Shown piece by piece: positions 43,010-56,296 of a DNA stretch of 64,000 nucleotides. Location: assembly GCA_963556195.1 (NCBI GenBank), contig OY744546.1:68846303-68910302 (forward strand). The letters are read 5' to 3'. The position numbers were made by a program, and so were the translations under genes. The notes under the pieces are model-generated. The model had not been told where the DNA came from. It saw only the letters and a list, made by a program, of their open reading frames with translations, and searched no databases. The number at the start of each line of letters is the position of its first letter. The first letter of the stretch is position 1. The stretch comes from Sepiola atlantica. Its lineage: Eukaryota > Mollusca > Cephalopoda > Sepiida > Sepiolidae.

Positions 43010-44570
43010 AGATAGAACTATTTTGTGTAGTATCAGCGAAGGTCGGGGTCATCACTTTGGGGAGGACAGTTTATGAAATGTCTTGCTATTTATTATTATT
43101 AATTATTATTAATTATTATCAATTATCATTACTATTATTATTATATCTCAACAAAAAGAGGGAGTTTCGTCTTCTTGTGTTTATCGCTTGAGGATTTTCT
43201 TCTTATCGATTGAGGTTGTCCTTTTATCTTATCGATGAAAAGAGAAAGAGAGAAAGTTGTATGTGTCTTCTTTTTCTAATCAATTAGTTTTGTTTCAATG
43301 ATTTCAAGTAGTGAATAAGAATTAAATTGAGAATCGATAGCGAGCTACCGAAGCCAGTCAGTATTGAATAAAGCGACTTGCTTTACCATATTACGTACGT
43401 GTTTGTAGTGTGTGCAGACTCACGTGTGTTAATTAGATGACGGCAATGAAAAAAAAGAGAGTCACGCTTTCTATGATCCAACATAAACATTGAGACATAT
43501 TCGAGAGTGGTTTAATAAACATATATTGACACGGTGCGATAGAAATACATGGCGTGTTATGTGAGAGTTGGTGGACTTTTTCGGTTAATTATAAATAACG
43601 GCTAATTAAAACAAGTTGCAGACATAACTCAATCCCAGAATATAAGCATATTTTAGCATGTATTTTGTGTTATTTAAGTATATAGAAATATAGCTTTAGG
43701 GAAACAAATGTTGATTTACTCACATTTAGTATAATAATATATTTCCATGCAAAACTTTCTTCGGCTAACTTATTAAATGTAATGGGTTTTAAAATACTTG
43801 CTTATTCGCTTACATTGAATGATTTAAATATTTATAAAATAGATATTAAAAAAAAAATCATTTAAAATGTAAGAAATTTCTAAGTAAGTGACTTAAATTC
43901 TTCTAAATTAAATATGTTGTTTTGTGCTAGGTCGAAAAAGCTTTTAAAAATGTTACTTTCGTTTCTCAAATTGTCTGCTATTCCGATTAATTTTAATGTT
44001 CCTTACCAGAAGTTTCTAAATCAGAAGTAAATGGGAAAGTTTCTTTTAAAGAGGCAATTAAGAAAATATGCAATGCGTCTAAAAACACTAGGCAATATTT
44101 GTAATTGTTTTAAAGTTTTAGGGGTGGTTAAAATAGGCCCTATATCGAAATATTCTCATTTTCTTGTTTTTGTTTCATGCCTGGGAGAGAATATATTTCG
44201 CTGTATCCGAATGCAATCCTCTACAGCGAGATCCGTCCTAGTCTCAAGTACCAGTGCCACTAAGAGGAACCGCTAAGGGAGGGGAAAAAACAATAATTCT
44301 TACAGGCGATGCCTAAAATGTCGAGATATTTAAAGAGATAAAAATTTCTCCATGAAGTATTGCGAGGAAGCAGCTAAAAAGATTGGGAACGATGTATTAG
44401 AAGACTCTCACCGGTGACGAATTAGAATGAATTCCCTAAGAAAAAAAGGCCGGCAAAAAGACATAAATGCTAGACAGAACAATCAAAAGCAAAAATAATT
44501 CAATTAACGAGATGAGTGGATTATCATTTGTTTCATTGACAGAGTACAACATCGATTTCGCAATCTAGTG
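43010..44570. other. No recognisable feature
   Basis: No domain-bearing frame, RNA gene or repeat boundary recognised. Confidence 0.4.
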
Positions 44571-44660
44571 GCGGTTGATTCTTTTTGTTCTCTACAACAC
44601 TTTAGTCACAGTAGAAACGTCGTTAGTCTTTCCTTTTCTTTCTTTCTTGTGCCAGCTCCC

Positions 44661-45235
44661 TCAAAGCTGCAGCTCGGTCTTGGCAAGCCAGGTTCTCGTC
44701 TCGTCATCAAGCTCCGCTATGCCCTGCTCGCCATTGGCTGGTATGAACAGCGGGCATTCCTCTATGACGTGTGTAACTGTCTGTTCTGGGTGGCCACATT
44801 CACAGGCAGCACCCTCTCTCAGACCCCAGTCTCTCATTGTGGCAGAAAAACGGCCCACACCAGTTCTCAGGCGATTCAGATTGGTCCATTGCCTTCGTGA
44901 CAGCTCAGCCCCTGGTATGTCGTCTGGGTCGGTGATGAACCTGTGCAGTCGGTGTTGGTCAGCTTGCTGCCAATCTTCCCTCCAGCGGTTCTTGGTCCAC
45001 ATCTGCTTTGAGGTGGTGTCTGGGACGGTTTCCAGAAGCTGATGCGCGTGCTGGGAGAGTGCGTGGCGTGATTTGAGGCGTACTAGTGGAGGGGGTTTGC
45101 TCATGATGTCATGGAGCAGATGTCTCTTGTCGATCTTGGCCTTGCGTGACAGTGCCAGGACAGTCGCTTCTCGTCGTTGGATAGCGGATGGGGACGAAGG
45201 CAGGCTCTACGTGCCCCCCTCGACTAGTAGCTGAA
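44661..45235 (-). pseudogene. Non-LTR retrotransposon ORF2 C-terminus with CCHC-type motif
   Basis: The frame runs leftward from about 45235 (SAIQRREATVLALSRKAKID) through 45104 to a stop at 44661. It contains RRQWTNLNRLRTGVGRFSAT, then WGL, CECGHPEQTVTHVIEECPLF: an arginine-rich region and a C-x-C...H...C knuckle typical of the end of Jockey/CR1/RTE-type polyproteins. The frame is intact over nearly 190 codons, so this copy is younger than the other LINE pieces, but everything upstream, including RT, is missing. Confidence 0.8.
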
Positions 45236-45599
45236 AGCAATACCACCTCTTACGAGTCAAGGAACGCTTACAGTGAAACTAATGTCTTCAACCAGCCATC
45301 CCTCTCCGCGACAGTCTTTCCTTACTCTCCCGTTAATTCTCTTGTTTTTGCTTGTGAGGCATTTACCGCCAGAAATCGACTGGCTACCACAACTGTAACG
45401 AACTTCCGCTTCTTCCTCCATGTGACTAACATCAAACAGAAATTCTGTAAACAGTTTAATTCGAAGGACTTATAATCTTTTCATCTATAGAATTATACCA
45501 TACCTATATAAATTTATTTCTCTTGTTTTTCTATTGTTCCCACTTTTTGGAAAACGGTTATGTATTTGTATATGACAAACTTTTTCTTTTAAATAACAT

Positions 45600-46110
45600 T
45601 TTTAATCATCATCATCATCAGCATCATCATCATCATCAGTTTCACCTCTTTTGTACATGCGTATTTTCTAAATTGTTTACTAATCTATCCTATCCCTACG
45701 CAGGTCTTTATTTATCCCTCTTTGTTTTAAGTCTATTCATATCACTTCCTCCCATGTTAACTTGTTCTTCCCCTGTGAACTGAACCTGCTACCTCAACTG
45801 TTCTACATTTACTCACGCAAGAACTCTTATCTATTCTTTCAATGTGTCCATACCATCAAAGTCTCCCGTTCTGTCCACATCTCCTTATACTGTCCAGACT
45901 TTTCCTTCCTATTAGTTCATCAGATCTAACCGGTCTAAGACTCACATTACACATATCATGCTCATATCAGGTCTATCCATGCAACGCATGTCCTCAACCC
46001 TCTCTAGTCAGGTTTTACTTCCATACATCATCACACTGCGTACAAATGCATGATAGACTGTTCCCTTGGTCGACAGTGGAAACGCTCTTCTTAAAAAGCT
46101 GCACATTCTA
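45600..46110 (-). pseudogene. Degenerate LINE 3' end with (ATG)n tail
   Basis: In broken minus-strand frames one can follow VYHAFVRSVMMYGSKT (the ..YG.E.W region after RT), then RRCGQNGRLWWYGHIERIDK-like and GRTSKHGRKW-like blocks. These match the C-terminal RW.GH..R and GR..K.W motifs of invertebrate LINEs. The coding part ends near 45660 and is followed by a (GATGAT)n tail (45607-45640), the usual terminus of this group. Many stops and frameshifts. Confidence 0.65.
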
Positions 46111-46151
46111 TATATTACACTTTGTATATTCCATCGTTAAAATGGGGCCAA

Positions 46152-46182
46152 ACTATAACCCTAACCCTAACCCAAACCATTG
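46152..46182. repeat. Short telomere-like repeat
   Basis: AACTATAACCCTAACCCTAACC, about three CCCTAA units. Confidence 0.8.
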
Positions 46183-46189
46183 GGCCACC

Positions 46190-47292
46190 TTCGCGTCAAC
46201 AATTGTACATGTTATTAAAAATGTTTTATTTATATAAAGTTTCTGTTAAAATATCATGTTATTTATTGAGTTGTTTTATCTATTTATATCAAATTGGTCA
46301 AGCTTTTTCTCGTGTACACTTTGCCTACGATATTTAACTTGATAATTATGACCACTCGTAAATTCACTTTTCGATTTCTCTGGGAATTTAAAACGGAAAT
46401 CAATAGACTTACTGGAGAAAAATGTGTGTTTTCACATTTACTTCATATATATAAATCATTAAATAACATTTTTAACAAATATTTTTAATATTTACTAATA
46501 TATGTTTCATCTTTCTAGAATCATCAGTTTGAAGATAACCGTTCAGCTACTTGTTCGATTTGAACCACAGACGGGAATCACTTTTTAACACGAATGTGAC
46601 GTCTTAGTCACCACGGATGTCGTAACAGATACACGGAATAAAGAGCAATAAAGTCTTATATTGTTTTTGCATAAGCGGACATATCACAAGCAACCGAAAG
46701 TGTTCTACAAGGGAAGGAACTTTTGCGATTTTAGCTTGTTTTGGAGGCTTTTAATTATTTCTTATATATATCTATAAATATATATACATAAGTGTTTTTA
46801 TATTATTTTATTATTATTATTGAATATAATAGTAGTAGTAGTAGTATTTTATTGATTTTTATATTATTATTTTAGTATTATTGTTTTGTTTTTGTGATTC
46901 GTGACCTATTTATGTCATTCAGAAATCAGCTTTCATCAGCTTGTTTTTCTTTGTACGTACTTCATAAGTAAGAATAAAGTTACGTTGATTACTCGTCTTT
47001 CAATCGTTCGATTTCTTTAGAACTTGAATGCGAAAACCGATAGAATTAAACTAGAAACAGAAATAAGTGGTCGTTTTCTCTTCCGATCCACCGAATACAA
47101 TCCTGTAATATTATTTGTAACATAGGAAAGAAGCAAATTACTGAACACATGAGTTGCAATCCTATAGAATAAAGTCGACTCAAAGTTGAAGTAGATGGCA
47201 AATAAGTAAGAACAGAGAAATGCCATTTGAATAATTAATTATGAGATAAAGATTGTTCACCGCCTTTAAGAACATTATTCTTTTGCACGTAG
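46190..47292. other. No recognisable feature
   Basis: AT-rich; short (TAG)n near 46832-46850. No supported gene. Confidence 0.4.
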
Positions 47293-50200
47293 TTAAATAT
47301 TGTAAAGATAATGTTTTAAGTAGTATTAATTTCCTAATGGGTCACTACTTATTAAACTTAAGAGCCACTCGAGGATAATGGTTTATTAGATGAAATAAAG
47401 CAGACGGTTTATGACAAGTACTTGTTAATATTGTATTTGAAGATAATGTTTTAAGTAATATAAATTTCCTAATGGGTCACTACTTATTAAACTTAAGAGC
47501 CACTCGAGGATAATGGTTTATTAGATGAAATAAAGCAGACGGTTTATGACAAGTACTTGTTAACATTGTATTTGAAGATAATGTTTTAAGTAATATTAAT
47601 TTCCTAATGGGTCACTACTTATTAAACTTAAGAGCCACTCGAGGATAATGGTTTATTAGATGAAATAAAGCAGACGATTTATGACAAGTACTTGTTAACA
47701 TTGAATTTGAAGATAATGTTTTAAGTAATATTAATTTCCTAATGGGTCACTACTTATTAAACTTAAGAGCCACTCGAGGATAATGGTTTATTAGATGAAA
47801 TAAAGCAGACGAGTTATGACAAGTACTTGTTAACATTGTATTTGAAGATAATGTTTTAAGTAATATTAATTTCCTAATAGGTCACTACTTATTAAACTTA
47901 AGAGCCACTCGAGGATAATGGTTTATTAGATGAAATAAAGCAGACGATTTATGACAAGTACTTGTTAACATTGTATTTGAAGATAATGTTTTAAGTAATA
48001 TTAATTTCCTAATAGGTCACTACTTATTAAACTTAAGAGCCACTCGAGGATAATGGTTTATTAGATGAAATAAAGCAGACGATTTATGACAAGTACTTGT
48101 TAACATTGTATTTGAAGATAATGTTTTAAGTAATATTAATTTCCTAATAGGTCACTACTTATTAAACTTAAGAGCCACTCGAGGATAATGGTTTATTAGA
48201 TGAAATAAAGCAGACGGTTTATGACAAGTACTTGTTAACATTGAATTTGAAGATAATGTTTTAAGTAATATTAATTTCCTAATGGGTCACTACTTATTAA
48301 ACTTAAGAGCCACTCGAGGATAATGGTTTATTAGATGAAATAAAGCAGACGGTTTATGACAAGTACTTGTTAACATTGTATTTGAAGATAATGTTTTAAG
48401 TAATATTAATTTCCTAATGGGTCACTACTTATTAAACTTAAGAGCCACTCGAGGATAATGGTTTATTAGATGAAATAAAGCAGACGGTTTATGACAAGTA
48501 CTTGTTAACATTGAATTTGAAGATAATGTTTTAAGTAATATTAATTTCCTAATGGGTCACTACTTATTAAACTTAAGAGCCACTCGAGGATAATGGTTTA
48601 TTAGATGAAATAAAGCAGACGATTTATGACAAGTACTTGTTAACATTGTATTTGAAGATAATGTTTTAAGTAATATTAATTTCCTAATAGGTCACTACTT
48701 ATTAAACTTAAGAGCCACTCGAGGATAATGGTTTATTAGATGAAATAAAGCAGACGGTTTATGACAAGTACTTGTTAACATTGAATTTGAAGATAATGTT
48801 TTAAGTAATATTAATTTCCTAATGGGTCACTACTTATTAAACTTAAGAGCCACTCGAGGATAATGGTTTATTAGATGAAATAAAGCAGACGATTTATGAC
48901 AAGTACTTGTTAACATTGTATTTGAAGATAATGTTTTAAGTAATATTAATTTCCTAATAGGTCACTACTTATTAAACTTAAGAGCCACTCGAGGATAATG
49001 GTTTATTAGATGAAATAAAGCAGACGATTTATGACAAGTACTTGTTAACATTGTATTTGAAGATAATGTTTTAAGTAATATTAATTTCCTAATAGGTCAC
49101 TACTTATTAAACTTAAGAGCCACTCGAGGATAATGGTTTATTAGATGAAATAAAGCAGACGATTTATGACAAGTACTTGTTAACATTGTATTTGAAGATA
49201 ATGTTTTAAGTAATATTAATTTCCTAATAGGTCACTACTTATTAAACTTAAGAGCCACTCGAGGATAATGGTTTATTAGATGAAATAAAGCAGACGGTTT
49301 ATGACAAGTACTTGTTAACATTGAATTTGAAGATAATGTTTTAAGTAATATTAATTTCCTAATGGGTCACTACTTATTAAACTTAAGAGCCACTCGAGGA
49401 TAATGGTTTATTAGATGAAATAAAGCAGACGGTTTATGACAAGTACTTGTTAACATTGTATTTGAAGATAATGTTTTAAGTAATATTAATTTCCTAATGG
49501 GTCACTACTTATTAAACTTAAGAGCCACTCGAGGATAATGGTTTATTAGATGAAATAAAGCAGACGGTTTATGACAAGTACTTGTTAACATTGTATTTGA
49601 AGATAATGTTTTAAGTAATATTAATTTCCTAATGGGTCACTACTTATTAAACTTAAGAGCCACTCGAGGATAATGGTTTATTAGATGAAATAAAGCAGAC
49701 GGTTTATGACAAGTACTTGTTAACATTGAATTTGAAGATAATGTTTTAAGTAATATTAATTTCCTAATGGGTCACTACTTATTAAACTTTAGAGCCACTC
49801 GAGGATAATGGTTTATTAGATGAAATAAAGCAGACGGTTTATGACAAGTACTTGTTAACATTGTATTTGAAGATAATGTTTTAAGTAGTATTAATTTCCT
49901 AATGGGTCACTACTTATTAAACTTAAGAGCCACTCGAGGATAATGGTTTATTAGATGAAATAAAGCAGACGGTGTATGACAAGTACTTGTTAACATTGTA
50001 TTTGAAGATAATGTTTTAAGTAATATTAATTTCCTAATGGGTCACTACTTATTAAACTTAAGAGCCACTCGAGGATAATGGTTTATTAGATGAAATAAAG
50101 CAGACGGTGTATGACAAGTACTTGTTAACATTGTATTTGAAGATAATGTTTTAAGTAATATTAATTTCCTAATGGGTCACTACTTATTAAACTTAAGAGC

Positions 50201-52034
50201 CACTCGAGGATAATGGTTTATTAGATGAAATAAAGCAGACGGTTTATGACAAGTACTTGTTAACATTGTATTTGAAGATAATGTTTTAAGTAATATTAAT
50301 TTCCTAATGGGTCACTACTTATTAAACTTAAAAGCCACTCGAGGATAATGGTTTATTAGATGAAATAAAGCAGACGGTGTATGACAAGTACTTGTTAACA
50401 TTGTATTTGAAGATAATGTTTTAAGTAATATTAATTTCCTAATGGGTCACTACTTATTAAACTTAAGAGCCACTCGAGGATAATGGTTTATTAGATGAAA
50501 TAAAGCAGACGGTTTATGACAAGTACTTGTTAACATTGTATTTGAAGATAATGTTTTAAGTAATATTAATTTCCTAATGGGTCACTACTTATTAAACTTA
50601 AAAGCCACTCGAGGATAATGGTTTATTAGATGAAATAAAGCAGACGGTGTATGACAAGTACTTGTTAACATTGTATTTGAAGATAATGTTTTAAGTAATA
50701 TTAATTTCCTAATGGGTCACTACTTATTAAACTTAAAAGCCACTCGAGGATAATGGTTTATTAGATGAAATAAAGCAGACGGTTTATGACGAGTACTTGT
50801 TAACATTGTATTTGAAGATAATGTTTTAAGTAATATTAATTTCCTAATGGGTCACTACTTATTAAACTTAAGAGCCACTCGAGGATAATGGTTTATTAGA
50901 TGAAATAAAGCAGACGGTTTATGACAAGTACTTGTTAACATTGAATTTGAAGATAATGTTTTAAGTAGTATTAATTTCCTAATGGGTCACTACTTATTAA
51001 ACTTAAGAGCCACTCGAGGATAATGGTTTATTAGATGAAATAAAGCAGACGGTTTATGACAAGTACTTGTTAACATTGTATTTGAAGATAATGTTTTAAG
51101 TAATATTAATTTCCTAATGGGTCACTACTTATTAAACTTAAGAGCCACTCGAGGATAATGGTTTATTAGATGAAATAAAGCAGACGGTTTATGACAAGTA
51201 CTTGTTAACATTGTATTTGAAGATAATGTTTTAAGTAATATTAATTTCCTAATGGGTCACTACTTATTAAACTTAAGAGCCACTCGAGGATAATGGTTTA
51301 TTAGATGAAATAAAGCAGACGGTTTATGACAAGTACTTGTTAACATTGTATTTGAAGATAATGTTTTAAGTAATATTAATTTCTTAATGGGGCACTACTT
51401 ATTAAACTTAAGAGCCACTCGAGGATAACGGTTTATTAGATGAAATAAAGCAGACGGTGTATGACAAGTACTTGTTAACATTGTATTTGAAGATAATGTT
51501 TTAAGTAATATTAATTTCCTAATGGGTCACTACTTATTAAACTTAAGAGCCACTCGAGGATAATGGTTTATTAGATGAAATAAAGCAGACGGTTTATGAC
51601 AAGTACTTGTTAACATTGAATTTGAAGATAATGTTTTAAGTAATATTAATTTCCTAATGGGTCACTACTTATTAAACTTAAGAGCCACTCGAGGATAATG
51701 GTTTATTAGATGAAATAAAGCAGACGGTTTATGACAAGTACTTGTTAACATTGAATTTGAAGATAATGTTTTAAGTAGTATTAATTTCCTAATGGGTCAC
51801 TACTTATTAAACTTAAGAGCCACTCGAGGATAATGGTTTATTAGATGAAATAAAGCAGACGGTTTATGACAAGTACTTGTTTACATTGAATTTGAAGATA
51901 ATGTTTTAAGTAATATTAATTTCTTAATGGGGCACTACTTATTAAACTTAAGAGCCACTCGAGGATAATGGTTTATTAGATGAAATAAAGCAGACGGTTT
52001 ATGACAAGTACTTGTTAACATTGAATTTGAAGAC
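47293..52034 (+). repeat. 135-bp satellite, about 35 units
   Basis: The period is exactly 135 bp, so identical text recurs every 540 bp. Each unit carries one CTCGAG (XhoI) site and GTCACTACTTATTAAACTTA. Units are about 97-99% identical. A few diagnostic positions vary: AATGGG or AATAGG; CGGTTT, CGATTT or CGGTGT; ATTGTATTT or ATTGAATTT. AATAGG units occur only in the left part and CGGTGT only in the right part, showing local homogenisation. Both edges degrade within one unit, into AAATATTGTAAAGATAATG on the left and GAAGACGACGATG on the right. No coding frame exists. Confidence 0.97.
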
Positions 52035-52035
52035 G

Positions 52036-52570
52036 ACGATGTGGAAGTGAATAACAGATTCAGACAAGCATATCGGTTCATATGAAGATCTACTGACAAC
52101 TGTGAAGAATAAGCAAAAAAAGGGTCACGATCGTTTCACCCGATCGTCAGGTATCACAAAGACAATCCTGCGAGAAACTATACAGGGGGGAAGAAAGAAA
52201 AACAGACAAACAAAGAAGTTGGGGGGAATAACACCCAAGAGTGGGCAGGGCTAGTAGGGTAGAAAATCTGGTCTGGTGAAAACTGATCGGCAGAACATAT
52301 TTGACGCTTCACGGTTATCCAGACCAAAAGACAGATCAGATCAGATGAGAAATCTTGTCTTCTACTGGGAAGCAGTCCCGCAGTAATGTTTTCCACAGAT
52401 GCGTAAAAAGCTCTATCCTAATAAATTGTGCCTGGAGCTAGGTATATGGAGGAATAAAAGAACGTTCTTTTTTTCTGTTGTTATAGCGGGCGAGTTCTCT
52501 CGTGAGAATTTCTAACAAGAAAGGCCCCATAAGTTGGAGCTCAGTTGAGCATCGTCCATGGTGAGAATGA
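52036..52570. other. No recognisable feature
   Basis: Sequence between the satellite and the U2-headed SINE. It contains CACGATCG.TTCACCCGATCGTCAGG near 52126-52151, with an inverted CGATCG, but nothing assignable. Confidence 0.4.
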
Positions 52571-52577
52571 TAGAGTA

Positions 52578-53130
52578 TTGATTTACTCCTCTCCAGGAGT
52601 TAGGCACAAGGCCAGTTTTTATCTTACTCCCACAAGTAAGATGTGACCCAAGGTCGGGTCGGGAAAGTGGGGTTTAAAAATTGCCTGGGAAGCCCCGTCG
52701 GCATTCCCCCGTAGAGGCGTTTCAGGCAGTAAGCAATGACCAAATTGTTCAGCTGGTCAAACTCATCCATTGTATCTGGATAATTGCTACAGACAACCCA
52801 AGGACCGATCTCGGTCTCGCTGGCGCCATTCTCCCTCTTCGCCAAAACAACCGATTTGGGCCGAACATATACTAGTGGTAACTCTACCTCAGTTCTACGT
52901 AAGATCCAGCATCCTCGCTGAGATGCACACTGGTGCACCATAAAAAGACAGATTGCGTCGGCTGAAATCACTGTTTCACACTCCTCCCCAAAGAGGGGAG
53001 GCGAAGCCTGGGAGGGTGGACCTCCTAGAACTGCACAGGGCAGACCCATAGATCGGCGTAAATCAAGCCCCGAAGGCCAAGACAATACCAGTCTATGGGG
53101 TGCAGTATCCATCGGAACAGATACTGAATT
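52578..53130 (-). mobile_element. U2 snRNA-headed SINE copy 5, 5'-truncated and interrupted
   Basis: The 3' end is at 52578. The body matches copies 1 and 4 until AGTAAGCAAT (52737), is interrupted by about 240 bp of unrelated sequence to about 52980, then resumes at CTCCTCCCCAAAGAGGGG and runs to GATACTG at 53125. About 27 nt of the U2 head are missing. Flanking 8-bp ATAGAGTA repeats (52570-52577, 53131-53138) fit a 5'-truncated retroposition. Confidence 0.8.
52738..52980. other. Foreign ~240-bp segment inside U2-SINE copy 5
   Basis: It starts GACCAAATTGTTCAGCTGGT and ends GCTGAAATCACTGTTTCACA. It replaces about 7 bases (AAACTTA) of the SINE and shows no clear terminal repeats or target duplication. 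It has GC content similar to a gene or old repeat (GACCGATCTCGGTCTCGCTG). Origin unknown. Confidence 0.5.
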
Positions 53131-53139
53131 ATAGAGTAG

Positions 53140-53958
53140 ATAGAGACTAGCAACGTCCCTTCCACTAGAAAAGGGTTTCAAAGAACTGTGTTGGATAATG
53201 GCCCTGTGGGGCCGGACGCATCTTGAAGTAGACGTATGTGTGATGGATCGTTTGGTTTGGCTTGCGCGATTTAGTGCGGGCGAACCCGTACAACCGAGTG
53301 CAAAATAGGGATGTTCTCACAGTCGGAGCTTACAGGCGTGACAGGGCCACCACGTTGACGAGACCTCAGGTCAAGAGTCAAGTTGCACTTGCGTATAGAG
53401 GTTCTGTGACGTCACGGGCTTTTGTGTGGGAAACGGAGTTTTGCCAGTCTGGTTTTTGGAAGCAAGCCGAACAGACGTATTTCTCTATGTAGTCTGAAAT
53501 GAAAAATGGGAGTTTATTTTACTAAGAGAATACAAGCATGAGATTCCTTCTTCCCCACCCCTTCCTCGAATAGCTAAGGACTTAAGCTAGGAATTAACTA
53601 CGATCGAGTAGTAATTTGTTCTCTCCCTTAACGTGTGTGAAACATCTCCAAAAGCGACGGTAGACTGACGCCTGAATAAAACTAATCAAAGTTTAAAAGA
53701 TTGTTTGTCTCGGGAATCATGTTATGAAGGTTTTTGTTGCAGACACAGCGGACGGCGATGTTCATGGCAGTAGAAAAAACTAAACCACTAGACGACATCG
53801 AGACGACACCCTTCCACGCGACGAAATAGAAAAGGTACGAGAAATTAATTACTATGCAACAAACAGAAGAGATCATCCTCGACTATATTTCGAGTCGATC
53901 TTGTGCTGTGTCAACGCAGGGAAGAATGCTCTGAGCGGCATTACTAGATATGGCCGCC
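53140..53958. other. No recognisable feature
   Basis: Moderately GC-rich. Frames at 53262-53492 and 53682-53876 lack recognisable domains. 53225-53500 may be an old retroelement piece, but I cannot name it. Confidence 0.35.
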
Positions 53959-53969
53959 GTACTCACTTA

Positions 53970-54273
53970 GGGAGGGCCTGTGGACGAGTGGTTATAGAAC
54001 TTGTCTTTGGACGACCCGGGTTCGATCCCACTCACGGCATGCGAATTTTCGGGTCTGAAAACTCCCTCTGTCCACCCAGCTGGGTACCTGACTAAAACTC
54101 AGGGAGGGGTCAAGGCAGCGGAAGGAGAGGGATGGGCTCCGCCTTCCATATGCTGTGCTCTAGACACGGTGATTCTTAACAAATCACCGCCGCTACGGCC
54201 ATGGGCAGTGTGCGATGTCGGCAACGACACTCGTGCGCGTCCAGGCTATGCGACCTTTACCTTTACCTTTTTT
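53970..54273 (+). mobile_element. tRNA-derived SINE, 304 bp, with target-site duplication
   Basis: A-box-like GTGGACGAGTGGTTATAG (53979-53996) and a strong B box CGGGTTCGATCCCAC (54018-54032), then a GC-rich body (TCAAGGCAGCGGAAGGAGAG; CGCCGCTACGGCCATGGG) and a (CTTTAC)n tail. TACTCACTTA flanks it at 53960-53969 and 54274-54283. It is more GC-rich than its surroundings, so it is probably a relatively young insertion. Confidence 0.85.
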
Positions 54274-54289
54274 TACTCACTTATAGGAC

Positions 54290-55615
54290 GTTTCTGACTC
54301 TTCTATAGGTAGCGTATTACGTTAAGAAAACTAAAATGCTTCACTGAATCTAGGGAATTACACTGCTCGACAACATCTGTAATTACAACATCCGAAAAAA
54401 TACGGAATCGCGCCGATCGAGGGCACGATGACGAAATGGCTGCTCAGAGCAACGGACGATACCGTCGAAAAACTCGCTTTTAAATTTTAAGTTACCATAA
54501 AGCGACCAAGGGGAAGGCTGATGATGAGATAGGCAGACGCCTTGCACAATGATCTTTGTAAAACCGGCCTTCACACGGACCAAGTGGTCGTAAGAAATCG
54601 AGAAAAATATCTATTATTGCGGACCCCGTCGTACCTTAAGACGAACGCAAAAGGTAGAAATCAGGTCGAGGTTGCTATTCACAAGCAGCTTTAGACCCGC
54701 TAACGCGATAAATGCCTCTCAGCATTGACATGTCAACTGCGATTATATATTTAAATACTACCAGTACTATATGCTAGCAAGATATGGTTACTTACTGTCA
54801 AGATTGAGAAAATGTTTGCCCTATTTCATCAGAGCTACTTGAAGATTACTTTTAAGATAATCTGACGATACAGTGCAACTAACATTGAAATTGCGAGTAA
54901 GTTACTGAAGTACCTTGCATGAAACGGTCACTTCACGGAAACTAAAGGTGGCCGGTAATATTCTTTGACTACCAGTTACAAGATATGCAAACGATCTCGG
55001 TCTTAGGTGGTTGACGCACTGACACTTTTTACTTCTATACCAGTCAGCCAACATTAAGTCTATTCTCTCTTACACGAAGTTAAATAACTTTTGATTACGT
55101 CATCCGATCTCACTCTGATGTAAACAGGTGACCTATTCCCCGCTCCCCGCTTATTCAGATCATATTATTCTTTACTGGACGTGATTTCTTGACTTACTAA
55201 TTTACTTACTAGGAATGTTTTTTGGTTTTGTTCGTTTCCTTTCATAATAGTTCTTTTTATTTTTTTATTTTTTCATCAAATCCATCTGACAGCGAACAAG
55301 GTTCAAAGCGTGAACCCTGTCTCGGAACGTTACACGATCAACCAAAGAAGTTTTATAAAACAAATTTACAAGTGGGATCTCGTTAGTTCTCGTTGATTTG
55401 ATTACAAAAGCTGACGATTTTTCTTTCAGGTAATATAGTCTATCTCCCGTCTTTTGATATTAAACTCACTTAGGGAGTTATACTATTTCAGTCTTCAAAC
55501 TACGGAATTGGTCTCAATGATGGAAATATATGGACAAATATAAACATTGTCTTAATTTTCACAATTTTAGGGAAAGCGTAGCACTTCTAAGACAATACTC
55601 ATATCTATCTATATT
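54290..55615. other. No recognisable feature
   Basis: No supported gene or repeat. Confidence 0.4.
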
Positions 55616-55616
55616 T

Positions 55617-55629
55617 CCCTCTCTCTCTC

Positions 55630-55700
<71 letters not shown>
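55617..55700. repeat. (TC)n-(TA)n microsatellite
   Basis: TC dinucleotides to 55665, then TA. Confidence 0.95.
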
Positions 55701-55705
<5 letters not shown>

Positions 55706-56296
55706 TTAGATACTATATATTATTTCTACAATCTGACACAATGCAGCATCCCACACAAATCATAAAATTCACAGCTCGGGAGTCTTAGACTTGAGTTTTC
55801 GCCTTTGGTTTGAGTTCATCAGTAAGACACATCTGAACGCAGAGTTCAAAACACGTATGTTTCTTGTATGTAGCATGATGGATAAGAGACGAGATTGATT
55901 TTGACTATTAAAAATATTGTTCAAATCAAGTTTCAAATAAAGGGCATACACAAATTATTATGTGAGTTCACAGCTGTTTGAAGGCATCGCTTATTTTCGG
56001 GCATACCATAAATCATAACTTTTACGAACGCTGGCTCTAGTCAGAACATTACTTTTGAAATAAGAATTTTCGTAGTTTCCTTACATAAATACGCCATTTA
56101 TATTCATATCCTAGAACGTCTCATACGCCACGAAAAACAGAACAAAATTACTAAAATGTACTTTCTCAACAAATACCTCAGTAAATACCATCAATTATTA
56201 AACAGAATTCCACATCAAAATGCGTGTTTGCATTGTCAAAACAATGATGAAAAGAACATTGTTTACAAGACGGTTTTATATATATATATATATATA

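Noticed and set aside
52624..53181. 185-codon minus-strand frame
   Set aside because: It is an accidental frame through the interrupted U2-SINE copy; it crosses the foreign insert and has no domain.
53970..54045. Genuine tRNA gene
   Set aside because: A and B boxes are present, but the acceptor and anticodon stems do not close, and the sequence continues into a SINE body with its own target-site duplication.
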